DNA of 64,000 nt from Caprimulgus europaeus (Eukaryota > Chordata > Aves > Caprimulgiformes > Caprimulgidae). The notes beneath the pieces were generated by a model, which had not been told where the DNA came from, did no database searches, and saw only the letters and a program-made list of their open reading frames with translations. Position 1 is the stretch's first letter, and the number at the start of each line of letters is the position of its first letter. The position numbers and the translations under genes are program-made. The stretch spans positions 125,205,760 through 125,269,759 of the forward strand of contig OU015524.1 in NCBI GenBank assembly GCA_907165065.1. Direction: 5' to 3'. Shown piece after piece: positions 22,701 to 33,419 of this stretch.

Positions 22701-25700
22701 CTATAGTTTCTGCATCCTAGTGGAACATTGTTATGTTTAGTTTGCTTTGCTAGAGTGTCTTTGTCGTACTACAATAATAGATTTTTTGGAAAAGAGAGGC
22801 TGGGAGGAAGCTGCAGGCTGGAAACTGAATATAAAAGGGGTCTTTAATCTGGTACATAAATGCATAAGAAGAATCAGAGATGGGCAGTTACACTTGAATG
22901 TTAGAGATGATACTATTTGAAAAATGTTTTGCACCTTAACTCTAGGCTATAAGGAAACTTAACTTTGTAACATAAGAGTAAGTTCATTACTGAAGCCACT
23001 CTTACAGTCTCCTGCTTCCTCAGAACAATTGTCTTAATCATTAATTATTTCTACTCAGCAGCAGGCTGATGGCTCACAGTGGGAATTGTGTAACACCCTC
23101 CTGTTTTGAGGAAGGAGTCCTGAATATTGTAGCAGGCAAAACTTAACCAAGGCTCTTTGGTCTTGACCAGTGACACTAAAACTGTGCCAGTTTTTGCCAG
23201 AAGGCAGGTGCTCACTAGCCTGAGGATACACCTTGTATCCACTGCTGTATAAGGTACTTGTAGCCTTAAAGGAATGCTTTTGAACTTAACAACAATTTCA
23301 CTTGTTAAAAGAATCCCATTAGACTTTTGGTGTGAGTACTCTTCCTTTTCCCCACAGACTTCCTTTGTATTCAAGGAACTGCCCCCACATAGCAAGCTTT
23401 GTGTGTGCACCCACGTGTATCTCGTGCACTTCCTCTAGAAAACCCTTTGAATGTGAAGTTTAACCTCACACCAGCTGGTAGGATTAGTGTCTGGTGAACT
23501 CCAACTACATACATCTTCCCAGTTACCCAAACCGTGCATGTCTTTGGTATCTGCTTGCCTACTTAGCAAGTTTTTGAACACTCTTTTCTTTCTAACTCTA
23601 GGTGCAGTTTTAGAATAGGCTGCTAGGTTTTTTCTGTAGAAAAGGCATGGGGTAGGAAAATCATTCTCTCTCAAGAAAATACTTTTTTTGAAAGACTGAA
23701 AGAAATGGGACTTCATCAGTCTATGTAAGGAAAGGTAGGCCCAAGGCTTAGGATTCATAACTTCAAAATTCATTTTGATCTGATGTTTAGCCTTTGGTAA
23801 AAGTGAACTCAACAGCATTTGAAGAATTTTTGACAAGCATTTTAAAATTGACTCTTGGTAAGGATGGAAGAATCCCAATGCACTGATACATGTGCAGTGA
23901 CAAACACATAGATTCAAGGAATGTTAAGATTTGCAGAGGAAAAAAATAATGTGATTTATAGAGTTGATTTAACTTTATTTATAGAATTTAATCGAGATAC
24001 TCTAAATGGTCAAGCTTTGACCCTTGATGGATTCTGGGCAATACTTTCTTTATCTGTTTTCCTCCTTCCCATTGGTGCTGGGAAATGAAATATATCAGAG
24101 TTTTAGACACCTCTGTATTATGAAAATAGTGGATATACATATAGTGAGATATGTTTATAAAATACTTTAATAGACTGCATACTAATCCATGTAAATGTAT
24201 GGAACCATCTCACTTGTTTGTGTCCATCATCTTGCACCGAGTTTGGATTGTAACTTCTTCAGATCAGAGCACACTTCACTTTCATAAAGATCTTGTAGGC
24301 TGTTACCAATGTGGAAATGGTTCCTTCTCCCCTCTGACCCCCAAGCCAATTAAGAAAGGATGTGATCTTCAGTGAGGAGTGTTCTTGTCTGGCCTCCATC
24401 ATGCTATCTAATATTTGCAGCTTAAACTTTCTTGCACAGTATGCAATTTTTGGATGCCCCTTTCCAGTAAACCACAGAAGCCTTTAGGCTTGCAGTTGTT
24501 TCCTTAAACAGGCCTTCTTAAAACTGGGATAGTGGCTGTTTGTCTTCTCTTCCTGTATTCGAGTAGTTTGTTTGGTAAAAACAGAGCTTGGAAAACTTCA
24601 GACCAGGGCTGAGTATTTTGAAAAGATCAGCATTTTGAAAGTTAGTTTAGAATAGAAATTATTTATTTGTTCACTTAACAATCTAAGGCTAAGAATTCAT
24701 CGTTATTACTTCTGAAAGTTTTCTTCTCTCCTTCCAGACCGACATAATTGACCACAGTTTTGCAGTAGAATGGATGCAAGACTTTGAGACTTTTCAGGAT
24801 GCCCTGAATCAAGAGACTTCCTATGTCAGTAACCTGACTCGTTCTATGAGTTTAGTGTTGGATGAATTTTACAGTTCACTGAAGGTGAGAATCTTCCTCT
24901 TTTAACTACCTCTTGTAAAACCCTGGAGAGAGAAAGCTCAAGGAGGATATTATTGATGTGTATAAATACTTGGTGGGAGGATGTGAGGAAGACAGAGGCA
25001 GGCTCTTTTCAGTGGTGCCCAGTGAAAAGACAGGAGGCAATAGACATGAAGTGAAATACAGAAAAGTATGCTTAAACAGTTTTAATTTTACTGAGTACTG
25101 TAATTTTACTGTAATTTTACTGACTGAGCACTAGAACAGATGGTCCAGAGAAACTGTGGAGTCTCCAGTCTTGGAGGTACTCAGAACACACTCAGACAAG
25201 ATCTGGAGCAACCTGTTGTAGTTAATCCTCCTTTTTTGAGCAGGAGAGGTTGGGCTAGATGATCTCCAGAGGTGTCTTCCAACCTCAACCCTTCTGTCCT
25301 TCTGTAAAAGGGCTTTGCACTGCCCCTTTGAACTGGAATCTGTTGATGAGCCTTGCAATGGGCGTGAGGATTTGCTGGTTTGAACACAAAGTAACTTTAG
25401 TTGCTTGTCATACTGAGTGGCAGCCTGAATCATTTGATACTAAATTGTGATTAATCATCAGAAGAAAGCTAAGATAGGCTGGGAAGAGGTAATGTTGTGT
25501 GTTGCAGTGACTCCCCTCTGAGATAATTTTCCTTGTTTTGAAAGTGTCAAGCAATTTACTCTGTAGGAAGAAGGGAAAGAATCTCAAAACCAAACAAAAA
25601 ATCCTGTGTATTTGCTGATGCAAGAAAAAGTGGGGTTGTTTTTTCCCCCGCTTACTAGGTTTTGAGAGGACAAATCCATTCAGTTTCTCTGAAAACATTA

Positions 25701-28700
25701 CACACTGAAGGTTGTTAATGATGCCATACTCTGTGCTAAAAGGGTTCAGCTAATTGTGTTTTCCATCAGCTTTTACTACTTAAAGAAAAAAAGGGCAAGC
25801 AATGGGCTTTATGGATATTACAAGAAAGGCAATGAAAATAAGTAAGTTATTCCATTCATATAGGTAATGATAATTTAGCCAAGACAAAATATTTTAAGTG
25901 CCCTATGTGGAACAATATACAATATTTCAAAACAGATTGTAGTGGTGCCATAGACAGGACTAAAGCAATTCCTAGTCCTTTTTTGCTAATCAGCTGTTTG
26001 TATTCATGTCTTATCTGTTGGAATGGTAGACTGGAGAGCAGGACCTATGCAGAGGATTACAGAGTAGAAAGCAGCTTGTACTTAAGTGCAATGATAGTAT
26101 AAATATTGATATATGTTGGCACAGTGCCTAAACTAATGCTTAAAATCCTTTGGAATCTTTGATAGCATATTTACTGTCCTATTGATAAAATGCAAGGCTG
26201 TGTTGGAAAAAGTCTCACATTTGAAGCTGAGTATTTAAGACTGCCTTGCTTATGAAAAAGAGGGAGAATTTTCATCCAAGGATGTAAGATTCTTAAGGGT
26301 CACCAAGTGCTGGCTAGGATTAGTCTTAGTTAAAGGTATTTTTAGATAATTGATTTAATAATTATAATAAATAAATGTTAATAATATTAAATTTAATAAC
26401 AATAAAAGCAGAACAAATGGCCAGAAGTGTAATGACAGACAAGTTCAGATTAGAAAGCAGATGTGCATTTTGAATGTATTGCCATAATAACTGATTAAAT
26501 CCTGCATCTCTCGCTGTTCTGGGGGTTGTGGTTGGATTGGGTACATTTTAAAATGTGCTTCATGTAAATACAAAGTATTAAAGAGAACTTCAGAGGCAAA
26601 AGGTCAGTTCTTGTGGCCTATTTTGCTCTTAAATGCTAATACACTAATATTGCTGCAGTCATACTAACCACTCACAGTGCTAGGTTCAGAAGGACAGCTG
26701 GGTTTATTAACAATAACCAAGTAAACAGAAGAAAGACTTGATCTTTCTTTTGAATTGCCCTATGTTGTTCATGATGTTTAGGCATTGTATTGTCTTAACT
26801 ATGTTTTTTGTGGAGTGTTGAGGCTGGAGGTACAAGGATGGGTGCAGTCAGGTTTGGGTTTTTTTTCTCTTTTTTTTCTTTTTTTTTAACTGTTGCTTTG
26901 CCTGCCCCCACTGTGGTAAAATTTGTAAAACAGATAGGAAAACCCAGGTTCCTGAATTAAATAAGAGAGAAAGGAAAAAACAAAAACCCACACCAAAACC
27001 CAAGACACCAAACCAACCAAAAACCAGTGGTAGCAAACATTAACAGTGGGTGGGGAAGGAGGTTGACAGTAGGAATGGCAGAAGTGTTACTGCCCACTCT
27101 TAAACCACTGTGGTGATTCAATGGGCATCATTAGATTCCTCTAATTTTTTTAGTTTAATTTTTTTGTTGTTGTTATTTGTTTTTAAAGATACTGCTTAGT
27201 CTTTTCAGCTCTGGTCATCTCTCAGTCACTGAAAACTCGGTTCAGTTGCTCTTCAGTTCTGGTGTATGTTTTTCCTTTACAGGTGGTTGGTGTTTCTGCC
27301 GTGCTCGGCACAGGACTGGATGATTTTTTTGTTCAGCTTTCTAAAGCTGTAGATGAGTATGAGAGGTAAGGTCCTGGCCCAGTGAATGCTTGCTGAAGTT
27401 ACTGATTCTTGAGCCCAATCCTTTGATTTGAAGGACTGCTCACTTTTCATGAGACAGTGTGAGAAAGGTTTGCTATTTTAATCAAGTATGTTAATTTGTT
27501 TGGCTGCCACTGGTTTCAGAATCCAAATCTGTGTAAAAAGTGCCATTAGTCTTTCTGAAATGTCTCTCAGACGTGAAAGTCCAGAGAAAACATTTTTGGG
27601 GTAGAAACAAGCCTCCAAGATGATCGTTACTTAATATAAATCATGTATTAGTTCAGACTGAATGCACCTGATTTGTCTTTTCAGAGAATATCGCCCAGAA
27701 TATGAGCGCCTGAGGAAAACACTGGTAAGTGTTTTTAACTATTGTATACCTGGGTAGTATATCTTGTGGTCACTCACATTATGTACACAATTGCCTCTAC
27801 TTTGGGAGGGTCTAACATTTTATTTCTGATCATACTCAGTGTGGAAAAAAACTCCTGTCCTGGAGCTCACTGTCTGTCTTTTTTTCCTAGATTTGGTGGA
27901 GCATATTTTCACAAAAATACATAAGTTTTGCAAAGCAGATACTGCTCAGTGTTTTAGTGCTGATAATTAATTTGGGCAAATTGTGAGAAAATGATTGGGA
28001 AAAAGATTGGGAAAGATTTTTATATCTTCCATTCAGAAGGATAGAGACTCTTTAAAAAATAACTCATTTGTTGAGAATATCACTGTGTTTTTCCACACCA
28101 GTGAAGTGTACAGTTTTAATGTAGACAATTAATAATGAAGACTGAATTGCAGTACCAAATCAGTAGCTCTGCTCACCTTGAGTTCTGGTTGTCCAAAGGA
28201 CAGTTCTCTACAGGCACAGCTTCACTGAGGTTGGCCTCCTGATGCTGCTGGTAATGTTCTTGCAGTCCATCATGCTGGAGGTTGCGTTCCACGTTTATCC
28301 ACAAGTTCTGTGTAACCTCAGTTGTAATGTAAGAGCTGCTTGCTGACTTCTGCCTTCTGACTGGGGGACAGACTGCTAGTATTGGGTGAGATTACTCTTG
28401 TACTGATGTTTTAAATGGACTCAGAATCCACATGTAATTTTGTGCCTACAGGAGAAAGCTCAAAATAAACAAAAAAAAGAGCAGCTGGAACACTTGTGGA
28501 AGGACATGGGCAGCGTGTGCGTGCAGGGCAACACGCTCGCAGGTACCTGACTGAGAAAATTACCTTTGCTGCAGAAGTTGTCTGAAGAGTCTACCTTGAG
28601 AAGTCACATAGTGCTTTTCTGTCTTCACAGCAAAAGCATGAAAGCAGCATCACGTTAGTAAAGAGGAGTGGGGCCTTAGTTCCTGTGGGATGGGTCAGAC

Positions 28701-29860
28701 TTGGCTCTGCCGTAGGTCAGTCGCAGACATGAGAAGAAGAAGCACTGCTGTATAGATAAAGATGTACTAGAGCTAATGAAATACTTCAGAAAAGCTGAAA
28801 CTGTCAATTTGGAATAGGAAAAAGCTCTGCTGGTGGCTGAACTCTTGCCTTTATATGAGGTTGAGTATGGTGCTGATGCAGTCTGTCCTGTATCTTTGGA
28901 ATCCAGAAGCAGCTTTCTGTCCCTTTAGAGCAGGTATTAATTGCTGCGTTTATGTGCAAATAGAAATTGTAAGGGCATGGGGTAACTTGCTTGTTAGCTT
29001 GCTGGTTTGTGTATAACCATTTCTGTTCCCTTGAAGGGCCAGATGATGCTTCTGCAATGGGTCCCTCTGAGCTGATCCTAACACGAGGAACTCTCGATGA
29101 AGAAGAAGAGAGGGAAAGTGATACTGATGACATTGACCATGAAGGTAAGGGAATGAGGGATCTGATCTTGTCTCAAAGCTGCCTGTCTAGTCTGTATTTC
29201 ATTGACTGGATTGACTGTAATGAGCCTAGAAAAGAAGCAAATATTCAGTCACCTAAACACAGGTGTCTGAATCTGCAGCAGAAGCCCAGCTGCAATGCTT
29301 AGTCCAGTGATATCGCTCTCTAACCTTTGTGAAAGTTCAGTTGTAAATTTTCTGTTAAAGTAATTATTTTTAATAGGTGTATGATGTGCATAAGCCATGC
29401 TTGGAGCATGCAGTCACCTCTGAACCTGATTAATATGTTGATTTTTAGGATCACTTGTTTATTTTAGGCCTTACAGTTGCTGCCCATGGCTCTCTTCCCT
29501 TTTCCTGTGACTCCTGGTCTTGGAGCATTCTTAGAAGTTCTTACAGTGTGTAATTTTTCTCTTACATAACTCACAGATTGAGTCTTCATTCTTTCCCTGT
29601 TCCATTGATTTCTAGGATCATTTGTTTGTTTTGCCTTGTAATGCAGTTGGAGGTCAAATAGACTTCGTGTTGCTCTGATTAGCCTGACTCTAGCTTTCTT
29701 CAGTAACACAAGTAGAACAAGTGCTGAAATAGTGCTGAACTGTGGATTTTATTTTTTTTTTTACCCAGTTACTGAGGAGAGTCATGAAGAACCAGCCTTC
29801 AGAAACTTTATGCAAGAGACAAGGATGAAATGCCAGAGAAAAGCCAACCTGGATGATTGA
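16640..29860 (+). CDS. GPN1: GPN1 (XAB1), GPN-loop GTPase 1, complete, 14 coding exons
   Basis: GPN1 is a cytoplasmic/nuclear-shuttling small GTPase that helps assemble and import RNA polymerase II; it is also known as XPA-binding protein 1. Exons: 16640-16720, 16809-16902, 18533-18572, 20087-20153, 20886-20923, 21468-21546, 21652-21746, 22644-22689, 24738-24884, 27283-27365, 27685-27724, 28452-28542, 29037-29144, 29769-29860. Phases agree throughout: 1101 nt, 366 aa plus TGA, close to the usual 370-375. Seen in order: P-loop GMAGSGKTT (residues about 16-24), NLDPAV, the family-defining GPN in GLGPNGG, DTPGQIE, guanine-specificity NKTD across the exon 8/9 junction, and an acidic DTDDID tail. 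All introns are GT-AG; intron 3 is U12-type. The last 12 or so residues differ from the mammalian C-terminus as I remember it. Confidence 0.97.
16809..16902 (+). CDS. GPN1: GPN1 exon 2
   Basis: 94 nt after a short (88-bp) intron. It encodes [20 protein letters not shown] and ends one base into an Asp codon. Donor GTGAGT. The NLDPAV box is a family hallmark. Confidence 0.96.
17252..17850 (-). mobile_element. CR1-type LINE fragment in GPN1 intron 2
   Basis: Minus-oriented CR1 3' region, unsplit. It begins with CAGAATCAGACTGGTGGGG and reads on the minus strand through [24 protein letters not shown] sequence. It serves as the intact reference for the split copy at 14.0-15.3 kb. Confidence 0.9.
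18533..18572 (+). CDS. GPN1: GPN1 exon 3, ends at a U12-type donor
   Basis: 40 nt encoding [12 protein letters not shown] plus two bases of a Gln codon. The donor is GTATCCTTTTT, the U12-type consensus, not an ordinary GTRAGT. Confidence 0.94.
18573..20086 (+). other. GPN1: GPN1 intron 3, predicted U12-type (minor spliceosome) intron
   Basis: The donor reads GTATCCTTTT. A branch-site-like TTTCCTAAAC lies at 20067-20076, and the AG at 20085-20086 follows at a distance typical of U12 introns. There is no long polypyrimidine tract before the AG. The exon join gives QYGLGPNGG, exactly the GPN motif, so the splice positions are secure. A perfect 11-bp hairpin sits just upstream (20032-20056). Confidence 0.9.
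20087..20153 (+). CDS. GPN1: GPN1 exon 4, GPN loop
   Basis: 67 nt. Encodes [20 protein letters not shown], holding the Gly-Pro-Asn insertion that defines the family and reaches the partner's active site in GPN dimers. Donor GTACGA. Confidence 0.97.
20886..20923 (+). CDS. GPN1: GPN1 exon 5
   Basis: 38 nt. Encodes [12 protein letters not shown] and two bases of Lys. Donor GTGAGT. Frame joins exons 4 and 6. Confidence 0.95.
21468..21546 (+). CDS. GPN1: GPN1 exon 6, G3 motif
   Basis: 79 nt. Encodes [20 protein letters not shown], with the G3 DTPGQ box. Donor GTAAGT. Confidence 0.97.
21652..21746 (+). CDS. GPN1: GPN1 exon 7
   Basis: 95 nt. Encodes the [20 protein letters not shown] strand-helix segment. 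Ends after two bases of a Ser codon. Donor GTAAGA. Confidence 0.97.
21818..22512 (-). mobile_element. CR1-type LINE fragment in GPN1 intron 7
   Basis: Minus-oriented CR1 3' region starting GGTTTGGGTTGGAAGGGACC. Its distal part (about 22310-22510) is close to the complement of the young copy at 14.5-14.7 kb, indicating related subfamilies. Confidence 0.9.
22644..22689 (+). CDS. GPN1: GPN1 exon 8
   Basis: 46 nt. Encodes [15 protein letters not shown], ending with the NK of the G4 motif. Donor GTAAGT. Confidence 0.96.
22690..24737 (+). other. GPN1: GPN1 intron 8
   Basis: About 2 kb of AT-rich intron with no repeat I recognise. The minus-strand open frames at 23051-23410 and 23435-23917 have no family-like sequence or splice context and are treated as chance. 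Confidence 0.7.
24738..24884 (+). CDS. GPN1: GPN1 exon 9
   Basis: The longest coding exon, 147 nt, phase 0-0. Starts with TD completing the G4 NKTD, then [18 protein letters not shown] and [18 protein letters not shown]. Donor GTGAGA. Confidence 0.97.
24910..25307 (+). mobile_element. CR1-type LINE 3' fragment in GPN1 intron 9
   Basis: Plus-oriented decayed CR1 3' end with GGTTGGGCTAGATGATCTCC near 25247 and a degenerate tail CCTTCTGTCCTTCTG. The 5' boundary is uncertain. Confidence 0.75.
25308..27282 (+). other. GPN1: GPN1 intron 9, remaining part
   Basis: AT-rich. It contains an A/T-only low-complexity stretch at 26336-26406 and T-rich and A-rich runs near 26860-27010. No exon or further repeat recognised. 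Confidence 0.65.
27283..27365 (+). CDS. GPN1: GPN1 exon 10
   Basis: 83 nt. Encodes [20 protein letters not shown] and the start of the EYER helix; the SAVLGTG segment is the G5-like box. Donor GTAAGG. Confidence 0.96.
27685..27724 (+). CDS. GPN1: GPN1 exon 11
   Basis: 40 nt. Encodes [13 protein letters not shown]. Donor GTAAGT. Confidence 0.95.
28452..28542 (+). CDS. GPN1: GPN1 exon 12
   Basis: 91 nt. Encodes a Lys/Gln-rich helix then [20 protein letters not shown]. Donor GTACCT. Confidence 0.94.
29037..29144 (+). CDS. GPN1: GPN1 exon 13, acidic tail
   Basis: 108 nt. Encodes [20 protein letters not shown] and DTDDIDHE, the conserved acidic C-terminal tail. Donor GTAAGG. Confidence 0.96.
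29769..29860 (+). CDS. GPN1: GPN1 exon 14, C-terminus and stop
   Basis: 92 nt after a T-rich acceptor. Encodes [16 protein letters not shown], then a short basic tail ending LDD and TGA at 29858-29860. Confidence 0.95.
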
Positions 29861-30345
29861 GAACTTCAGAAACAGATGGTTTGGAATCCCTTGTAATGGA
29901 GTTAAGAGTAAAGGAACAGCATAAAGAAACTTGCAGGGAGCCATGCATGAAGTCCTCTCTCTGTGAACAGCTTCCTTTGATATCTCTTTGTTCCTGAACT
30001 GTCGGTCATATGAGTTGAAGGTCTCGTATCCAACTGACTGCAGGTTTGGCCATCTGCCACTGTGACTTGCTGAAGCTGAAGGAACCAGGCAGCACTTTCT
30101 TTTGCTCCAAATTCCTTAGATGTGCCTGTTGAGAGCTTAGATTCTGCAGTCTGACAGCATTTTCCTCAACTAGCATTAGCATCTAGAGTACTTACTGGTC
30201 TCCAAAAGAGCATTCTATTCACCTTGTGCAGACCGGTGTCTGCTGCAGCCAGGGTACAAGTGAAATCTCTGCTGCATGAAACTTCACTAATCTAGTGTTT
30301 GGTGTTTTGGTTTTAATTAAATATATTTTAGTATTTAAGAGATGT
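29861..30345 (+). other. GPN1: GPN1 3' UTR with ATTAAA polyadenylation signal
   Basis: No other gene signal until an ATTAAA hexamer at 30316-30321, followed by GT-rich sequence. This is the most likely cleavage region, giving a 3' UTR of about 480 bases. Confidence 0.65.
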
Positions 30346-30889
30346 ATGATGGTTAGTAGCAGGAGACTTCATTTCACCATTCTAATGTGAGACTTTTTTT
30401 CTATGCCCACCCATATGGACACACAGCAAATGCATCTGAATTGCATTACACAGACAAAATACAGATGCCTCCTAGGAAAATCCTGAGTAAAGAAAGTTCC
30501 CAGGAGGGAAACGAATAAAAAGAATCTGGCTTGATTCGACTGAGAACTGAAGTATGTGTGGCTGTGTACTGGCTGCATATATCTGTAGGTAACATAAACC
30601 AAAGGTGTTTCTGTAGATGAGTGCTTACATGGAATGTAGACAAGGAGTTGGAGATTGGATAATACTTATTTTCCTGGCAGGTACCACAGGCACATGTATT
30701 CACTTGCTGTTTAACATTCTGAATTATGGAATCTTTGTTTTCTTTCCCCCCACACAATGCTGTGGCCTCAACTAGAGAGATTTCTCAGTGGGAATCTGGC
30801 AGCAGGGTCTGCTGTGAGAGTCCAGGGTAGCAGGTTACACAGTGGGTGTCAGGGGCCATGGCTGCAGCTGCATTTTTAATTAAATTAAT
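30346..30889. other. Intergenic sequence downstream of GPN1
   Basis: Nothing recognised. Open frames on the minus strand (30369-30757) have no family-like content. Confidence 0.5.
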
Positions 30890-31062
30890 TTTCCCAAGTT
30901 GTCTGTTTTGCCTGTGACAGCAATTGGTGAGAAACCTCCTTGTCCTTATCTCAACCTAAAGCTGCTTTGTTGTATTTTCTGACCTGTCTTGTTGAGGAGG
31001 GGGAGTGGTAGAGCAGTTTGGTGAGCACCTGGCAGCCAGCCAAGGTCCACCCACCACAGTTT
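30890..31062 (+). mobile_element. Probable avian ERV LTR 3' end
   Basis: The segment GAGGAGGGGGAGTGGTAGAG followed by TTTGGTGAGCACCTGGCAGC and ending CCACCCACCACA resembles the 3' end of common bird ERVL-like LTRs as I remember them. The 5' limit is unclear and may reach back to about 30760. Confidence 0.45.
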
Positions 31063-31065
31063 CCT

Positions 31066-31810
31066 TCTATCTGGTTCCCTGTCCTTATTTTTTAATTCTT
31101 GCCCCCTTGCTCTTGAAATTGTCTTTCATCTCTCCATCCCTCTTTTTTTTTTTTGTTAATTCTTGCATATGTTTCTGGAACCTAGTAACTTTTTAAATTT
31201 TCTTGCTACCTTTCCCCTCTCCCTGATTTAATTTTACTTTTTTTGCCTGTGTTTCTTGTACCCCACCGCTTTTCAGATTTTTCTTACTACATCTCCCTCT
31301 GTGCAGCTCTGTGTACCTGTTTTTTAGTTCTTGTCTATGATTCTTGCACCCTGTTGCTTTAGAAATTTTCTTTCTACATCTCCCTCTATCCATCTCCCTG
31401 TCAATAATTCCCAATTCTTTCCTCTCAGTCCTGTACCCTGTCGCTTCTTACACTTTCTTTCTACATCTGCTTTCTGTCTTTCTCTCCCTGTTTGTTAGTT
31501 CTTGTCTATGTTTCTTGCACCCTGTTGCTTTTTGAGACTTTCTTTCTACATCTACCCCTGTCCAGCTCCCTGTTTCTATCTGATTTTTTGCCTCTTTTTC
31601 TTTCTTGCCTTTGTTTCTCTCTGTTTTTTCTTGCCTCTGTTTCTTTTCCCCTATCACGTTAGTGGTTTTGCCCGTCCCTTGTCTCTGTCTTGTCCTGCTG
31701 GTCCCCTCTGCTTCTCTCTCCTGCTCCTTGTCTCTGATTTATTCTGCCATCTCTCTGTCCCTGTTTTTTTGTGCAGTCTCTTCACTCTCCCTGCACCATT
31801 GTCTTGCTCC
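31066..31810. repeat. C/T-rich satellite of about 85-bp period, block 1a
   Basis: Degenerate tandem units containing GTTCTTGTCTATGTTTCTTG, CACCCTGTTGCTTT and CTTTCTACATCTCCCTCTGT. Identical landmarks recur at about 31327 and 31497 (two periods). The plus strand is almost wholly pyrimidine, which accounts for the long open frames on both strands. Confidence 0.85.
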
Positions 31811-32160
31811 CCATGCAGAACATGGTCCCAGACAAGGGAGCTGAGCTGGCTGTGCTCGGGTCGGACTGACCTAGCAGAACTGTCATCATCCTTCTGTACT
31901 GAGTTTTTAATAGCTTGGACTGCATCACCTTTGGCTTTTCCTCATCAAGTTTGTATTTGGCAAGAGCCAAATAGTGCCCAAAGCTGTGCTAGGGAGCACG
32001 GGGCTGTGCTGGGGCTCATGGGGTTTCCGGGTGCAGTGTTGGAGTGGGGGGGAAACGGTGTCCCCACAGGGTCGGAAGGCAGAGCCGGCTGCGCCTCGGG
32101 ATGTGCAGGAGCTGTAGTCCTGGGGCACAGAGCATGTCCCTGTTCATTCATTCCTGCCTC
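31811..32160. other. Non-repetitive interruption of the C/T-rich satellite
   Basis: A mixed-composition segment separates two satellite blocks. No gene is recognised. Confidence 0.5.
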
Positions 32161-32810
32161 TCCACCTTGTAGCTGGTGGCTTTTGTCCTTTCTCCATCTC
32201 ACTGTCTCTGGCTCCCTGATGACCCCGTTTTAGAAATTCCTGCCTCTTATTTCTGGACACACAGCTATTCTTTTTGCACTTCAGCTCTCTTTTTTTCTTG
32301 GTCCCTGCCTCTGTTACTTAATTCTTCCCTCCCTGCCCTGTAAGGTGTAGCGATGGGGTTTGTCTTGTGTTGTTCCCCATCCCACCTCTTCCCTCCATTG
32401 TTCACTGCCCTGGCTCCCTGCCCCTGTTGTTTCATTGCTCCCTCTCTGCCCTGTTCTTTGTCACTTGTTGTCTTTGTCCATCTCTCTTGGTCCAGCTCCC
32501 TGCCCCTATTTCCCCCCCCTATCTCTATTGTGCTGCTCATGGCAGGTTTTTTCTGCATCTCCCCTCTCTGCTCCCCATCCTTGGTTCCTTTGTGCCCTGC
32601 TGTCTCTCCCTCTTTGTGCTGCCTCTCTTCCTCTGTGCCTGCTGCTTCTTTCTCCCTCTCTGTTGGGCTTCCAGTCTCTCCATCCTTCTCTTGCTTGATG
32701 CTTTCTTGCTACACCCCTGCTGCCCAGCAAGCTGCCGCTTTTTTTCTTCTCTCTCTTCTTGCGTCTTGCACTGTGCTCCTGGTTTTTGACAGTCTCCAGC
32801 ACTGCGTGTC
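32161..32810. repeat. C/T-rich satellite of about 85-bp period, block 1b
   Basis: Continues the same family, with CCTGCCCTGTAA, TCCATCTCTC and CAGCTCCCTGCCCCTATTT landmarks. It is closest to the block at 53.6-54.5 kb. Confidence 0.75.
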
Positions 32811-33385
32811 AGCCCGTGGCTTCGGGAGCCGAGCGATGGACCATCCGTTCTGCGCCGAGCCGAGCAGCGTGGCTCTGGGAAGGATGGGCGAGACGTCCCA
32901 GAGGAGGGGGGGTGTCGGCGGCTTCCTCCCTCCCGGGATTTGTACCGTGCGCGACTGAAGAAACACTCGCCGCTTCCTTTGTGGTCCCAGCTGCGTCTGC
33001 ACTCACACGCGGGGCGTGGGGCTGCAACGGAGCCCAGGGGAGGAGGTGATACACGGGGTGGGGGGACGGGGGGCGTGGGCAACGGCCCCTGCTGGGCTGC
33101 ATCTGCAGGCGGGGGCTGGAGGAGCTCCAGGGGCAGGGGGTGAGGTGGATGGTGACAGTACCTCGCTATAAGGGGCTCGTGCTGGAAGTCCTGCCCCGGG
33201 TGGCCCTGGGGAGAGGGGCCAGGCGAGATCCTCGGGGAGGATGAGAGGAGGTCCCGCGCTCCGCTACCCACCGGATGGTCCCGTCTCTTTTCCGGCTGCC
33301 GCTCCCCGCGGTCCGTTGCGCGCGGGTGGTGTGGTGCAGAGCGGGGCGGAACCCGGCGGTTCCCGGTGGCTGTGGGGACGGCGCG
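32811..33385 (+). promoter_or_regulatory. CpG-rich promoter-like region, copy 1 of the MEAAIS unit
   Basis: The composition turns abruptly GC- and CpG-rich after the satellite. CCCGTCTCTTTTCCGGC at 33281-33297 recurs before the equivalent elements at 40413 and 60164, so this is a duplicated promoter-like block. No TATA box seen. Confidence 0.55.
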
Positions 33386-33419
33386 ATGGAGGCGGCGATC
33401 AGCAGGTACCGATCCGCAG
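33386..33419 (+). CDS. Candidate first coding exon, MEAAIS type, copy 1
   Basis: ATG in GGCGCGATGG encodes MEAAISRYRSA plus one base and stops at a GTAGGG donor. A near-identical 34-nt element with the same phase is at 40557-40590. I do not recognise the product. Conservation of start codon, length and donor between copies is the only support, and no downstream exon can be assigned. Confidence 0.35.

Noticed and set aside
31502-32233. 243-codon plus-strand frame resembling a multi-pass membrane protein
   Set aside because: Leu/Phe/Ser/Pro content comes from pyrimidine-rich satellite codons; period of about 85 bp visible.
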